From contig JAIPHI010000095.1 in assembly GCA_021735285.1 (NCBI GenBank), forward strand, positions 1-10,847: 10,847 nt of DNA, read 5' to 3'. The position numbers and the translations under genes were made by a program. This stretch comes from Fidelibacterota bacterium. Lineage in GTDB: Bacteria; Fidelibacterota; UBA2242; JAFGTP01. Shown piece after piece: positions 1 through 6,534 of this stretch. The first letter of the stretch is position 1; every line of letters begins with the position of its first letter. The notes below the pieces were generated by a model. The model worked only from the letters and a program-made list of their open reading frames with translations. It was not told the origin of the DNA and searched no databases.

Positions 1-1492
1 GAAGAGAGGCTATTTCAAATAATTTTTCATGCTTTTCATCCTGAGTTACGGCTTCTTTAAGCTCCGGCTCCTGCTCTATGCTCTTTTCCAGACTTCCTGC
101 TGAAATCAAATCAGTGATACGATCAACTTCGTCTAGAGGAACCTGTAAAACGCGGCCTACATCCCGGATCACACCTTTGGCTTTCATTTTACCAAAAGTA
201 ATAATATGACAGATACTTTCTTCACCATATTGCTGCCGCAAATAGTCTATGACCCGATCCCTTCTTCGATCACAAAAATCAATATCTATGTCCGGCATTG
301 TTACACGTTCGGGGTTTAAAAATCTTTCAAAAATCAGATCAAAGCGCAGAGGATCCACATCAGTAATGCCAATCGCATAACAAACAATACTACCTGCTGC
401 TGAACCCCGCCCCGGCCCCACCGGAATCTCCTGCTCCCTGGCATAGTTCACAAAATCCTGGACAATTAAAAAATATCCGGCAAACCCCATATCTTCAATT
501 ACACCTAATTCATGTTCAACTCTGGCTTTAATTTCTTCAGTTATTTCATCATAGCGTTGCTCGATCCCTTGCCAGGTCAAATTTTCCAGATATTCATCGG
601 GATTTTCAGTGCCTGCCTCTTCAGGAATCGGAAATTCCGGTAAATGGTATTCATCAAACTCAAATTCCAGATTACACTGCTCCGCAATTTTAATACTATT
701 TTTCAGAACCTCAGGATCATCAGGAAAGAGCTCTTTCATTTCTTCTTGAGTCCGAATCCAATAGCGCGGGGGCTCATATTTTATCCTATCCGGATCATTT
801 ATATCTTTTGCCATACCAATACAAAGGTGAGCATCGTGAGCTTCCCAATGCTCTTTTTTAGCATAATGACTGTCATTAGTGGCTACTCTTGGCAAGCCTG
901 TCTCCTCAGCCATTCTTTTGGCAAATTCTCGCCATCTGTTCTCATCTTCAAGTTCATGGTTTTGGACTTCAAGATAGAATCTATCAGGAAAAATATCCGC
1001 ATACTCAAGGGCTACTTTTTTACCTCTTGCATAACCTTTATGAAGGGTTTTATATTGCACTTCTCCATGAATGCAGGCCGAAAGTGCAATAATTCCTTGA
1101 TTGTATTTTCTTAATAATTTTTTATCTACGCGGGGTTTGTAGTAGAAGCCTTCAGTATAGCCAAAACTTGTTAATTTGACTATATTTTGATAGCCCTCCA
1201 TATTTTTTGCTAAAACTACAAGATGGTAGTTGCCCTGCCCTTTTTGTTTGGGGTCTTTTTTCTTTTTAAAACGATCCTCAGCAACATACAGTTCACAACC
1301 GATAATAGGTTTAATGTCATATTTTTGGGCTACATTATAGAATCGAATGGCACTGAATAGGTTTCCGTGCTCGGTCAGAGCAATAGCCGGCATGTCAAGC
1401 TCTTTGGCTCTTTTTACCACCTGTTCAACACTCTGAGCACCATCCAATAGACTAAAATCCGAGTGATTATGTAAATGTATAAAATCTGACAT
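1..1492 (-). CDS. dnaE: DNA polymerase III alpha subunit, N-terminal 497 residues (partial at left edge)
   Basis: This is the replicative DNA polymerase catalytic subunit, truncated by the window edge. The N-terminal PHP domain begins with HLHNHSDFSLLDG (residues 6-18) and continues through LTEHGN, PIIGCELYV and TNDSHY. Unlike E. coli DnaE, which lost the first PHP histidines, the HxH ligands are present here, so the PHP domain may bind metal and proofread (inference). The polymerase palm carries GPGRGSAAGS and then PDIDIDF, with Asp401 and Asp403 matching two of the three catalytic aspartates; the third would lie beyond the edge. The start ATG lies 1 nt after the upstream prenyltransferase stop, and an AGGAAG ribosome site sits inside that gene, so the two are probably translationally coupled. 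It is the last visible gene of the minus-strand operon. Confidence 0.97.
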   Translation of the reverse strand, partial: MSDFIHLHNHSDFSLLDGAQSVEQVVKRAKELDMPAIALTEHGNLFSAIRFYNVAQKYDIKPIIGCELYVAEDRFKKKKDPKQKGQGNYHLVVLAKNMEGYQNIVKLTSFGYTEGFYYKPRVDKKLLRKYNQGIIALSACIHGEVQYKTLHKGYARGKKVALEYADIFPDRFYLEVQNHELEDENRWREFAKRMAEETGLPRVATNDSHYAKKEHWEAHDAHLCIGMAKDINDPDRIKYEPPRYWIRTQEEMKELFPDDPEVLKNSIKIAEQCNLEFEFDEYHLPEFPIPEEAGTENPDEYLENLTWQGIEQRYDEITEEIKARVEHELGVIEDMGFAGYFLIVQDFVNYAREQEIPVGPGRGSAAGSIVCYAIGITDVDPLRFDLIFERFLNPERVTMPDIDIDFCDRRRDRVIDYLRQQYGEESICHIITFGKMKAKGVIRDVGRVLQVPLDEVDRITDLISAGSLEKSIEQEPELKEAVTQDEKHEKLFEIASL

Positions 1493-1493
1493 A

Positions 1494-2333
1494 TTAGAAT
1501 CTTCCTAAAAATACCGCTAATAATCCAAAGAATACATCATATTTTAATATTGCTGAGAGTTTTGCGCAATTTTTTTTTGAAATATCCTGCAATAAATTTA
1601 TAAATGAATATAGAAGTGGAATTTCAACAAAAATTAAAACTGTCCATAAATAATAATGACTATAAATATCCAAAACATATGGAATCGGAATACCTATAAA
1701 AATAAACATAATTCCTAAAATAGCAAAGTATCTGGCAGTTTGTTTTCCGTATTTGGTAGATAAAGTGTTAATACTTTGTTTTCTATCTCCAGCCACATCT
1801 TCCATATCTTTAATAATTTCTCTTACAAAATTGAATCCAAAGGCTAACAAAGCAGGGACAACCCCGGTTCTAATTTGGCCAAATACCGCTGTAGTAAATA
1901 TAAACGCCGCTCCCAAAATAATTGAAACTGTTAGATTGCCAAGGATCACTATATTTTTTAATATCGGAGTATAAATAATCAACAGCAACAAGGACATGAT
2001 AGCAATAATTCCCGAATATAAGTTAAAAATCGGAATTAAAGCCAAAAGGCCCAAAGAAAACATTATAATGGCAAAACACAAGGCTCCCTTTTTACTGATA
2101 CGGCCGGATGGTATAACTCGCCGGGGTTTGTTGATCAAGTCTGTTTCATAATCAAAATAGTCATTAATTGCATTGCCACCGGCAGTAAAAGCCAGGACAG
2201 TTAGCATAGCAAACCTAAGCTCTAAAATTGATCCCCCACCAACCAGCCAATAGCCAACTAAAATTGCCAGAGCAGCCTGCAATAAATTTAAAGGACGAGA
2301 TAACTCCACAAAACTCTTAAATTTTGCAATCAT
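1494..2333 (-). CDS. UbiA-family prenyltransferase, geranylgeranylglycerol-phosphate geranylgeranyltransferase-like
   Basis: This is a polytopic membrane prenyltransferase of 279 aa, a normal length for the UbiA family. It has the first Asp-rich motif NDYFDYETD (residues 57-65) followed by INKPRRVIPSGRIS, and the second motif REIIKDMEDVAGDR (171-184) with Asp176, Asp179 and Asp183. These motifs bind Mg-diphosphate. The INKPxRxIPSGRIS and REIIKDxED wording and the C-terminal PIPYxL stretch resemble archaeal digeranylgeranylglyceryl-phosphate synthase more than MenA or UbiA proper. That enzyme attaches the second prenyl chain to glycerol phosphate. The real substrate here is unknown and a quinone or other prenyl acceptor is possible. 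An AAGGA ribosome site precedes the ATG. It lies 20 nt after prmC and 1 nt before dnaE, clearly within the operon. Confidence 0.9.
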   Translation of the reverse strand: MIAKFKSFVELSRPLNLLQAALAILVGYWLVGGGSILELRFAMLTVLAFTAGGNAINDYFDYETDLINKPRRVIPSGRISKKGALCFAIIMFSLGLLALIPIFNLYSGIIAIMSLLLLIIYTPILKNIVILGNLTVSIILGAAFIFTTAVFGQIRTGVVPALLAFGFNFVREIIKDMEDVAGDRKQSINTLSTKYGKQTARYFAILGIMFIFIGIPIPYVLDIYSHYYLWTVLIFVEIPLLYSFINLLQDISKKNCAKLSAILKYDVFFGLLAVFLGRF

Positions 2334-2353
2334 GCTTTTCCTTATCCAGCCTT

Positions 2354-3214
2354 TTAATTTATCAAAAGTCCACGACTCTGTCCCAAATAATCTTTTATAA
2401 TTTCGATTGTTGAAAATTTATTTTCAAATATATTTTTAACTGCTTTTTCTTGATATGTGCCCCCGATTTCAAGTGCCAGCATAGCTTCATCTTTTAATAT
2501 CTGCGATGCTATTTCATTAATCCGCTTATAATATATTAGAGGATCGGATTCTGGTTTGAGAGCATATTCCGGTTCATGATCTTTGATATGAGGCGGAAGT
2601 TCTTCATATTTTTCTTCACTAATATAAGGTGGATTTGAAACGATAATATCAAATTTTTCATCAGGATAGTCATTAAGGATATCCATTGCCTTAAAATCGA
2701 TCCTGTCTTGAACTTGATGCATTCTGCTATTTTGCTTTGCCCTTTTCAAAGCATCTTGACTAATATCGATTCCAACGCCTGTAGCATTCCCTAATTCATG
2801 CATCAGAGTAATAATAATATTCCCACTTCCTGTTCCAATATCTAAAATCTTTAAATCCTTATTATCCGAAAGTTCCTTCACCAGATTTTCTACTATTAAT
2901 TCCGTTTCCGGTCTTGGAATTAAAACACTGGGATCAACATTAAATCTTAATCCATAAAATTCAGTATAACCTAATACATATTGAATTGGTTTGCCACTGG
3001 CTCTTTGTTTCAGATATTTTCTGATTTTACTTAATTCCGCATTCGAGAGGGGCTTTTCATGATCTAAATAGAGATCCATTCTTGAGCAATCCAGGACTTC
3101 CCTTAATATCCATTCAACTTCAATCTGAGGAGATTCAGCTCCTTTATTTTTCAGATATTCTTTAGCCCAATTGAGGACATCTATAATTCGCCAATTTTGT
3201 TTTTTTTCGACCAT
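2354..3214 (-). CDS. prmC: Peptide chain release factor N5-glutamine methyltransferase PrmC (HemK)
   Basis: This SAM-dependent methyltransferase modifies the glutamine of the GGQ motif in release factors RF1 and RF2. It is 286 aa, the normal length. The N-terminal helical substrate-binding domain ends in GKPIQYVLGYTEFYG, followed by LIPRPETE (98-105). The SAM-binding motif is ILDIGTGSGN (123-132), and the catalytic NPPY signature is at 194-197, followed by the usual ELPPHIKDHEPEYAL-like region. It lies 17 nt downstream of prfA, its substrate gene, an arrangement found in many bacteria. No Shine-Dalgarno-like purine run is visible before the ATG, so translation may depend on coupling to prfA (inference). 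Confidence 0.97.
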   Translation of the reverse strand: MVEKKQNWRIIDVLNWAKEYLKNKGAESPQIEVEWILREVLDCSRMDLYLDHEKPLSNAELSKIRKYLKQRASGKPIQYVLGYTEFYGLRFNVDPSVLIPRPETELIVENLVKELSDNKDLKILDIGTGSGNIIITLMHELGNATGVGIDISQDALKRAKQNSRMHQVQDRIDFKAMDILNDYPDEKFDIIVSNPPYISEEKYEELPPHIKDHEPEYALKPESDPLIYYKRINEIASQILKDEAMLALEIGGTYQEKAVKNIFENKFSTIEIIKDYLGQSRGLLIN

Positions 3215-3231
3215 TTTATAAAAACATTTTG

Positions 3232-4305
3232 CTAATTTTGCAATCCAGCGGATTCCAATAGTTCTTTATTATGTTCAATCTGGAGGGGTTCAATTAGCTG
3301 ATCCAAGGCGCCTTCCATGATCTGATCCAGCTTATAGAGAGTTAATTCAATTCTATGATCGGAGACTCTTCCCTGGGGAAAATTATAAGTTCTAATCTTA
3401 GCGCTCCGGTCACCGGTGCCTACCATTTTTTTCCTCTTGGCATCTATCTTTTTTTGTTGTTCCTCTTTCTTCTTGGCCAGCAAACGACTCCTGAGAATTT
3501 TCATAGCCCGGTCTTTATTCTTATGCTGTGATTTTTCATCCTGGCAGGAAACAGTCAGTCCTGTAGGCTTGTGCACTATCCTTATGGCTGTATCAGCTTT
3601 ATTTACATGTTGTCCCCCCGGACCGCTGGCTCGAAAAGTGTCTATTTTGAGATCATTTTTATTAATATTAATATCCACTTCCTTGGCTTCGGGTAAGACT
3701 GCTACTGTGGCTGCCGAGGTATGGATCCGGCCGGATGTCTCCGTCTCCGGAACTCGCTGAACTCTATGCACTCCGGATTCAAATTTTAGAGTTCCATAGG
3801 AACCTTTGCCTTTCACTAAAAATACAATCTCTTTGAAGCCCCCTAAACCAATTTCACTACTGGACATTTCTTCTATTTCCCAACCTTTATTTTCCACATA
3901 TCTACTATACATGCGATAAAGATCAGCAGCAAAAAGACTGGCTTCATCTCCTCCTGTTCCGGCTCTAATTTCCATCATAGCATTATTATTATCGCTGGGG
4001 TCTTTGGGGATCAGCATGTATTTAATTTCTTCTTCTAACTCTTCCCGTTCTTGAATCAGATCATCGAGTTCACTTTTTACCAGTTCCTTGAGTTCATCAT
4101 CCGAACCCTGCAAAACTTCCTTATCTTCCGCAATCTGCTCATCAATCTCAATATACTTCTTGCCTTTTTCCACAATCGGTTCAAGTTTACTATGTTCCTG
4201 CGAGTATTTCTTAAGTTTATCAGGATTATTTATAACTTCCTGTTGAGTTAATTTATTGGACACTTTTTCAAATTTTTTTATAACTTCTTCAATTTTATCT
4301 CTCAT
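3232..4305 (-). CDS. prfA: Peptide chain release factor 1
   Basis: RF1 terminates translation at UAA and UAG. The product is 357 aa, full length. An acidic, helical N-terminal domain (1-100) is followed by the class I release factor core. The stop-codon recognition tripeptide is PET (186-188) in the RF1 position (PxT; RF2 has SPF), within RVQRVPETETSGRIHTSAAT. The catalytic GGQ is at 230-232 in RASGPGGQHVNK and is the site methylated by PrmC, encoded next. The GTGDRSAKIRTYNFPQGRVSDHR block is also typical of RF1. An AGGT ribosome site lies 8 nt from the ATG, and the gene starts 25 nt after the DUF1385 gene. Its own stop codon is TAG, which among release factors only RF1 reads. Confidence 0.98.
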   Translation of the reverse strand: MRDKIEEVIKKFEKVSNKLTQQEVINNPDKLKKYSQEHSKLEPIVEKGKKYIEIDEQIAEDKEVLQGSDDELKELVKSELDDLIQEREELEEEIKYMLIPKDPSDNNNAMMEIRAGTGGDEASLFAADLYRMYSRYVENKGWEIEEMSSSEIGLGGFKEIVFLVKGKGSYGTLKFESGVHRVQRVPETETSGRIHTSAATVAVLPEAKEVDININKNDLKIDTFRASGPGGQHVNKADTAIRIVHKPTGLTVSCQDEKSQHKNKDRAMKILRSRLLAKKKEEQQKKIDAKRKKMVGTGDRSAKIRTYNFPQGRVSDHRIELTLYKLDQIMEGALDQLIEPLQIEHNKELLESAGLQN

Positions 4306-4330
4306 TGTTTTTTACCTGTATAGCTTAAAA

Positions 4331-5275
4331 TTAATCCAGAGCCTCGGCTTGATATTTCTGCCCCTTGTATTTTTCATAATTATCGCCAAAAGCAACTTTT
4401 AATGCTTCAATAGCAGTCTCCAATTGTTCATCTGAAGGTGGTTTGGTTGTAATTTTTTGTAGCCAGAGGCCGGGTTTTATTAATATTCTAGTAATCAAAT
4501 TATCGGAATGTCTCGATGACAATTTTAATAGTTCATAGGAGACTCCGGCTACCAGAGGAACACTCACAAGATGATAGATGATCCTTGTGAGCAATCCTAT
4601 AGATCCAAAGCTCATAATTATTATTGTATCTATTATTGAGTAAAGCAGAATCGAAATCAATAATACTATAAATATAAAACTGGTACCACACCTGGGATGC
4701 TGAGTTGTAAATTTGCGGGAGTTTTCAACGGTCAGATCCTCACCTGATTCAAATGTATAGACAACTTTATGTTCCGCACCATGATATTGAAATAAACGTC
4801 TGACATCTTTCATCAATGATATTAACCATAAATATACCAAAAAGAAGAGTATCCTTTGAGAGCCAGCAACTAAATTAAAAAGCAATGCTTCTTTCTCAAA
4901 ATTGAATACCCTGGTGGTAATGAATAGTGGTAAAACCACAAACAAACCGATTGCCAGTAAAAATGCAAAGGCCGTTGTTAAAAAAGTCCAAATCGGATTT
5001 TCCTCACTGACTTCCTCCTCCTCATCTTCAATAGCTTTGTCAGCTGACCACTGAAGAGTAGAAAAACCAATTTTCATTGATTCAAACAGGGACACCGCCC
5101 CTCTAAGAATAATCTTCTTTAAAATCGGATATTTATCAGCTATAGATTTATTTTTCTTTCTAAAGCTGTCTATTTCCCCATTTTTTCTTCTGACTGCCGT
5201 AGCGTAATAACCTGGAACACGCATCATCACACCTTCAATAACTGCCTGACCACCGACAAGAATTTTTTTACTCAT
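4331..5275 (-). CDS. DUF1385 family membrane protein (YqhQ-like)
   Basis: This conserved integral membrane protein of 314 aa has no settled function. The family signature GGQAVIEGVMMR is at residues 8-19, and the second conserved block QYHGAEHKVVYTFE (163-176) and TTQHPRCGTSF (190-200) are both present. A strongly acidic stretch EDEEEEVSEE (83-92) precedes the membrane part. Hydrophobic segments lie at about 99-120, 140-156, 199-222 and 228-250. An AAGGT ribosome site precedes the ATG. DUF1385 genes often sit between rpmE and prfA/prmC in Firmicutes and other bacteria, and this window shows the same order, which links the protein loosely to translation genes without indicating a mechanism. 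A strong terminator just upstream suggests that its transcription depends on readthrough or a very close promoter. Confidence 0.93.
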   Translation of the reverse strand: MSKKILVGGQAVIEGVMMRVPGYYATAVRRKNGEIDSFRKKNKSIADKYPILKKIILRGAVSLFESMKIGFSTLQWSADKAIEDEEEEVSEENPIWTFLTTAFAFLLAIGLFVVLPLFITTRVFNFEKEALLFNLVAGSQRILFFLVYLWLISLMKDVRRLFQYHGAEHKVVYTFESGEDLTVENSRKFTTQHPRCGTSFIFIVLLISILLYSIIDTIIIMSFGSIGLLTRIIYHLVSVPLVAGVSYELLKLSSRHSDNLITRILIKPGLWLQKITTKPPSDEQLETAIEALKVAFGDNYEKYKGQKYQAEALD

Positions 5276-5299
5276 CGTTTACCTTTTTAGCCAAATTAA

Positions 5300-5335
5300 A
5301 TAAAAAAATAGCGCCTTTGATCTCAAAGACGCTAT
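5300..5335 (-). terminator. Intrinsic terminator after rpmE
   Basis: On the minus strand, TAGCGTCTTTGA and TCAAAGGCGCTA form a stem of about 11-12 pairs with one G-U pair and a very short spacer, followed directly by TTTTTTTATTT. It lies between the rpmE stop and the DUF1385 start, so it should end the rpmE transcript and limit expression of the downstream operon. The plus-strand reading is also hairpin-forming but has a weaker U tract. Confidence 0.85.
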
Positions 5336-5356
5336 AATTTTTGGATTCCTATTTAA

Positions 5357-5599
5357 CTATTTTTTATCTTTATTCTTTTTCTTATTCCGGTCTTTTTTAT
5401 AGGATCCATATTTACGCTTAAACTTTTCGATTCTACCTTCAGAATCAAGAACTCGCTGCTGTCCTGTATAGAACGGATGGCATGCCGAGCACGTTTCAAC
5501 CTTCATTTCCTTACCATAAGTTGACCTTGTTGTAAAAGTGTTACCACAAGAACAGGTAACTTTGCATTTTACATATTCAGGATGAATATCTTTTTTCAT
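5357..5599 (-). CDS. rpmE: 50S ribosomal protein L31, zinc-binding type
   Basis: This is a large-subunit ribosomal protein that bridges the subunits. From the chosen start it is 80 aa, beginning MKKDIHPEY as the family does. The four zinc ligands sit at Cys16, Cys18, Cys37 and Cys40 (CSCGNTF and CSACHPFYTG), so this is the zinc-containing C+ form, not the zinc-free paralog used under zinc starvation. The C-terminus is a lysine-rich tail. An upstream in-frame ATG at 5611 would add four residues, but the GAGGA ribosome site 5 nt before the ATG at 5599 and the family N-terminus favour 5599. A terminator follows the gene, and two small ORFs precede it on the same strand. Confidence 0.97.
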   Translation of the reverse strand: MKKDIHPEYVKCKVTCSCGNTFTTRSTYGKEMKVETCSACHPFYTGQQRVLDSEGRIEKFKRKYGSYKKDRNKKKNKDKK

Positions 5600-5601
5600 A
5601 T

Positions 5602-5609
5602 CTTTCCTC
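5602..5609 (-). promoter_or_regulatory. Ribosome binding site deciding the rpmE start
   Basis: GAGGAAAG on the minus strand lies 5 nt (core GAGGA) from the ATG at 5599. It overlaps the alternative upstream ATG at 5611, which has no comparable purine run, so it selects the shorter L31 start. Confidence 0.7.
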
Positions 5610-5638
5610 ATTCGCTTAATCTGAAAAAAAGCAGGCTA

Positions 5639-5667
5639 ATTTAACTACACTTTCAGCGTAAAAGCAA
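5639..5667 (-). promoter_or_regulatory. Candidate rpmE promoter
   Basis: On the minus strand, TTGCTT (5662-5667) is followed by a 17-nt spacer and TTAAAT (5639-5644), giving 3/6 and 4/6 matches to sigma-70 hexamers at ideal spacing, about 40 nt before the rpmE ATG. The DNA is AT-rich, so chance matches are likely and this is only a candidate. Confidence 0.3.
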
Positions 5668-5680
5668 GCTCCAAATTTAA

Positions 5681-5821
5681 TTAACCCTTATCATATTCTA
5701 TTTTTTCAGTGCTTTCTGCGGACGAAGAATTTAATTGATCATTTTTTTTGCTAATTGCACACCACTGCAGCGTAAAATACATTAATATGATTAAAATAAC
5801 TGCAACTATAATTTTTTTCAT
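5681..5821 (-). CDS. 46-aa single-pass membrane peptide, unknown function
   Basis: I do not recognise this small protein. It starts MKKIIVAVILIILMYFTL, which reads as a short positive N-terminus and one transmembrane or signal-anchor helix (residues 4-18). It continues with a polar tail rich in Ser, Lys and Glu (24-46) and ends at TAA. Cys21 follows the helix, but the context (Q-W-C) is a poor lipobox. Support for a real gene comes from a strong GGGGGAAG ribosome site 9 nt (from the G run) before the ATG, a start that overlaps the TGA of a 20-aa upstream ORF as ATGA, and its position in the same-strand gap before rpmE. It could be an accessory subunit of a membrane complex encoded elsewhere or an orphan peptide. 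No homology is claimed. Confidence 0.6.
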   Translation of the reverse strand: MKKIIVAVILIILMYFTLQWCAISKKNDQLNSSSAESTEKIEYDKG

Positions 5822-5880
5822 ATAGAACTTCCCCCTTTAATGGTTTTTAATACAACAAAGCCAAAAACAGTAATGCGCAT
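5818..5880 (-). CDS. Candidate 20-aa leader peptide overlapping the 46-aa ORF
   Basis: This very short ORF encodes MRITVFGFVVLKTIKGGSSI and ends at TGA, sharing ATGA with the start of the 46-aa membrane peptide gene. It has its own good ribosome site (AAAGGGG, 5 nt spacing). Its codons AAA-GGG-GGA-AGT-TCT also form the ribosome site of the next ORF, so ribosomes reading the leader would cover and then deliver to that start. This suggests translational coupling. The ATG lies in the stem of an inverted repeat. It could instead be a chance reading frame around the second ribosome site; conservation would decide. Confidence 0.4.
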   Translation of the reverse strand: MRITVFGFVVLKTIKGGSSI

Positions 5881-5905
5881 CAATTCCCCTTTAAATAGAT
5901 GCGCA
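5874..5905 (-). promoter_or_regulatory. Inverted repeat enclosing a ribosome binding site
   Basis: TGCGCATC (5874-5881) and GATGCGCA (5898-5905) are perfect 8-bp inverted repeats separated by 16 nt. In the minus-strand RNA this is a GC-containing stem whose loop holds AAAGGGG, the ribosome site of the 20-aa ORF, while that ORF's start codon is within the 3' arm. The arms stand out in very AT-rich DNA. It could be a translational control hairpin, or a DNA operator for a dimeric regulator in this divergent region. Confidence 0.55.
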
Positions 5906-6083
5906 AGTTAAATTTTTAAGTATTAAATATTTATTTTATTTGGTAAGTAACAATTAGTTGCTTTTTATACCTCTTTTTAGACAATACGCTAAATTTTAAT
6001 ATATTAATTCCAATATCTCAAGTATTTTTTTAAAATTTTAAGATAATTTTGATTTAGTTTGTAAAAAATATTAATTTTGGGGC
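5906..6083. other. AT-rich divergent intergenic region
   Basis: This stretch separates the minus-strand leader/rpmE side from the plus-strand dehydroquinase-like gene and must hold promoters for both directions. It is very AT-rich, so hexamer matches occur by chance and I do not assign one. The plus-strand gene has an odd ribosome site: TTTTGGGG ends only one base before its ATG, and an in-frame stop (TAA at 6072-6074) rules out a longer start. Confidence 0.5.
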
Positions 6084-6521
6084 ATGAAAATATTAGTATT
6101 ACATGGCCCTAATACAAATTTAATAGGTAAATATTCAAATAATAATTTAACTCTCGGTAAAATCAATAAAGCCTTGCGAGTCCAAGCCAAAAATTTGAAT
6201 CAGGAATTAGCGATCTTTCATTTTTTAGAAGAGGGCAAATTTATTCGCCAAATTCAACGCCGCAGAAAAAGTATTGATGGCATTCTTTTTAATCCTGGCG
6301 CTCTGGCTAAATCCTGCTATATAATAAGAGAGATCATTGAAATTATCGATAAACCTCTGATTGAAATTCATATAGAAGACCTTCCCGGATCAAAAAATAA
6401 TTATAAAAAGTCCGTCCTAAAACCAACTGCAACTAACCGTTTCTATGGAAGTCCTATTCCCACTTATGTGAAAGGGCTTAAGGAAATGAATAAATTTTAT
6501 TCAACCAATTCGAACCAATAG
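6084..6521 (+). CDS. Degenerate type II 3-dehydroquinate dehydratase-like protein
   Basis: This 145-aa protein has the fold signature of AroQ, the shikimate-pathway dehydratase: MKILVLHGPNTNLIG at the N-terminus, FNPGALAKS (69-77) for INPGALTHTS, and PLIEIHIEDL (91-100) for PVVEVHLSNV. Most catalytic positions are changed. The TREPEIYG-like active-site loop after LIG, with its essential Arg and Tyr, is replaced and shortened (KYSNNN). The histidine of NPGxxTH is Lys76, and the arginine after the EIH motif aligns with Ser103. Asn70 and His96 remain. By family knowledge it should not dehydrate dehydroquinate, so it is probably a pseudoenzyme or has a new activity. The frame is intact, which argues against a decaying gene. 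It is 13 nt upstream of the propeller-transglutaminase gene and probably cotranscribed with it. Confidence 0.82.
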   Translation: MKILVLHGPNTNLIGKYSNNNLTLGKINKALRVQAKNLNQELAIFHFLEEGKFIRQIQRRRKSIDGILFNPGALAKSCYIIREIIEIIDKPLIEIHIEDLPGSKNNYKKSVLKPTATNRFYGSPIPTYVKGLKEMNKFYSTNSNQ

Positions 6522-6534
6522 AGAGAGGTATGTT

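Noticed and set aside
644..1114. 156-codon plus-strand open frame with hydrophobic stretches.
   Set aside because: It lies entirely antisense to the clear dnaE coding region, and its composition is that of a shadow frame.
5599..5611. Longer rpmE start at 5611 giving MRKDMKKDIHPEY.
   Set aside because: The ribosome site overlaps this start, and the L31 family begins at MKKDIHPEY.
6084..6521. Annotation as a functional aroQ.
   Set aside because: Key catalytic Arg, Tyr, His and Arg positions are not present in the readable alignment.
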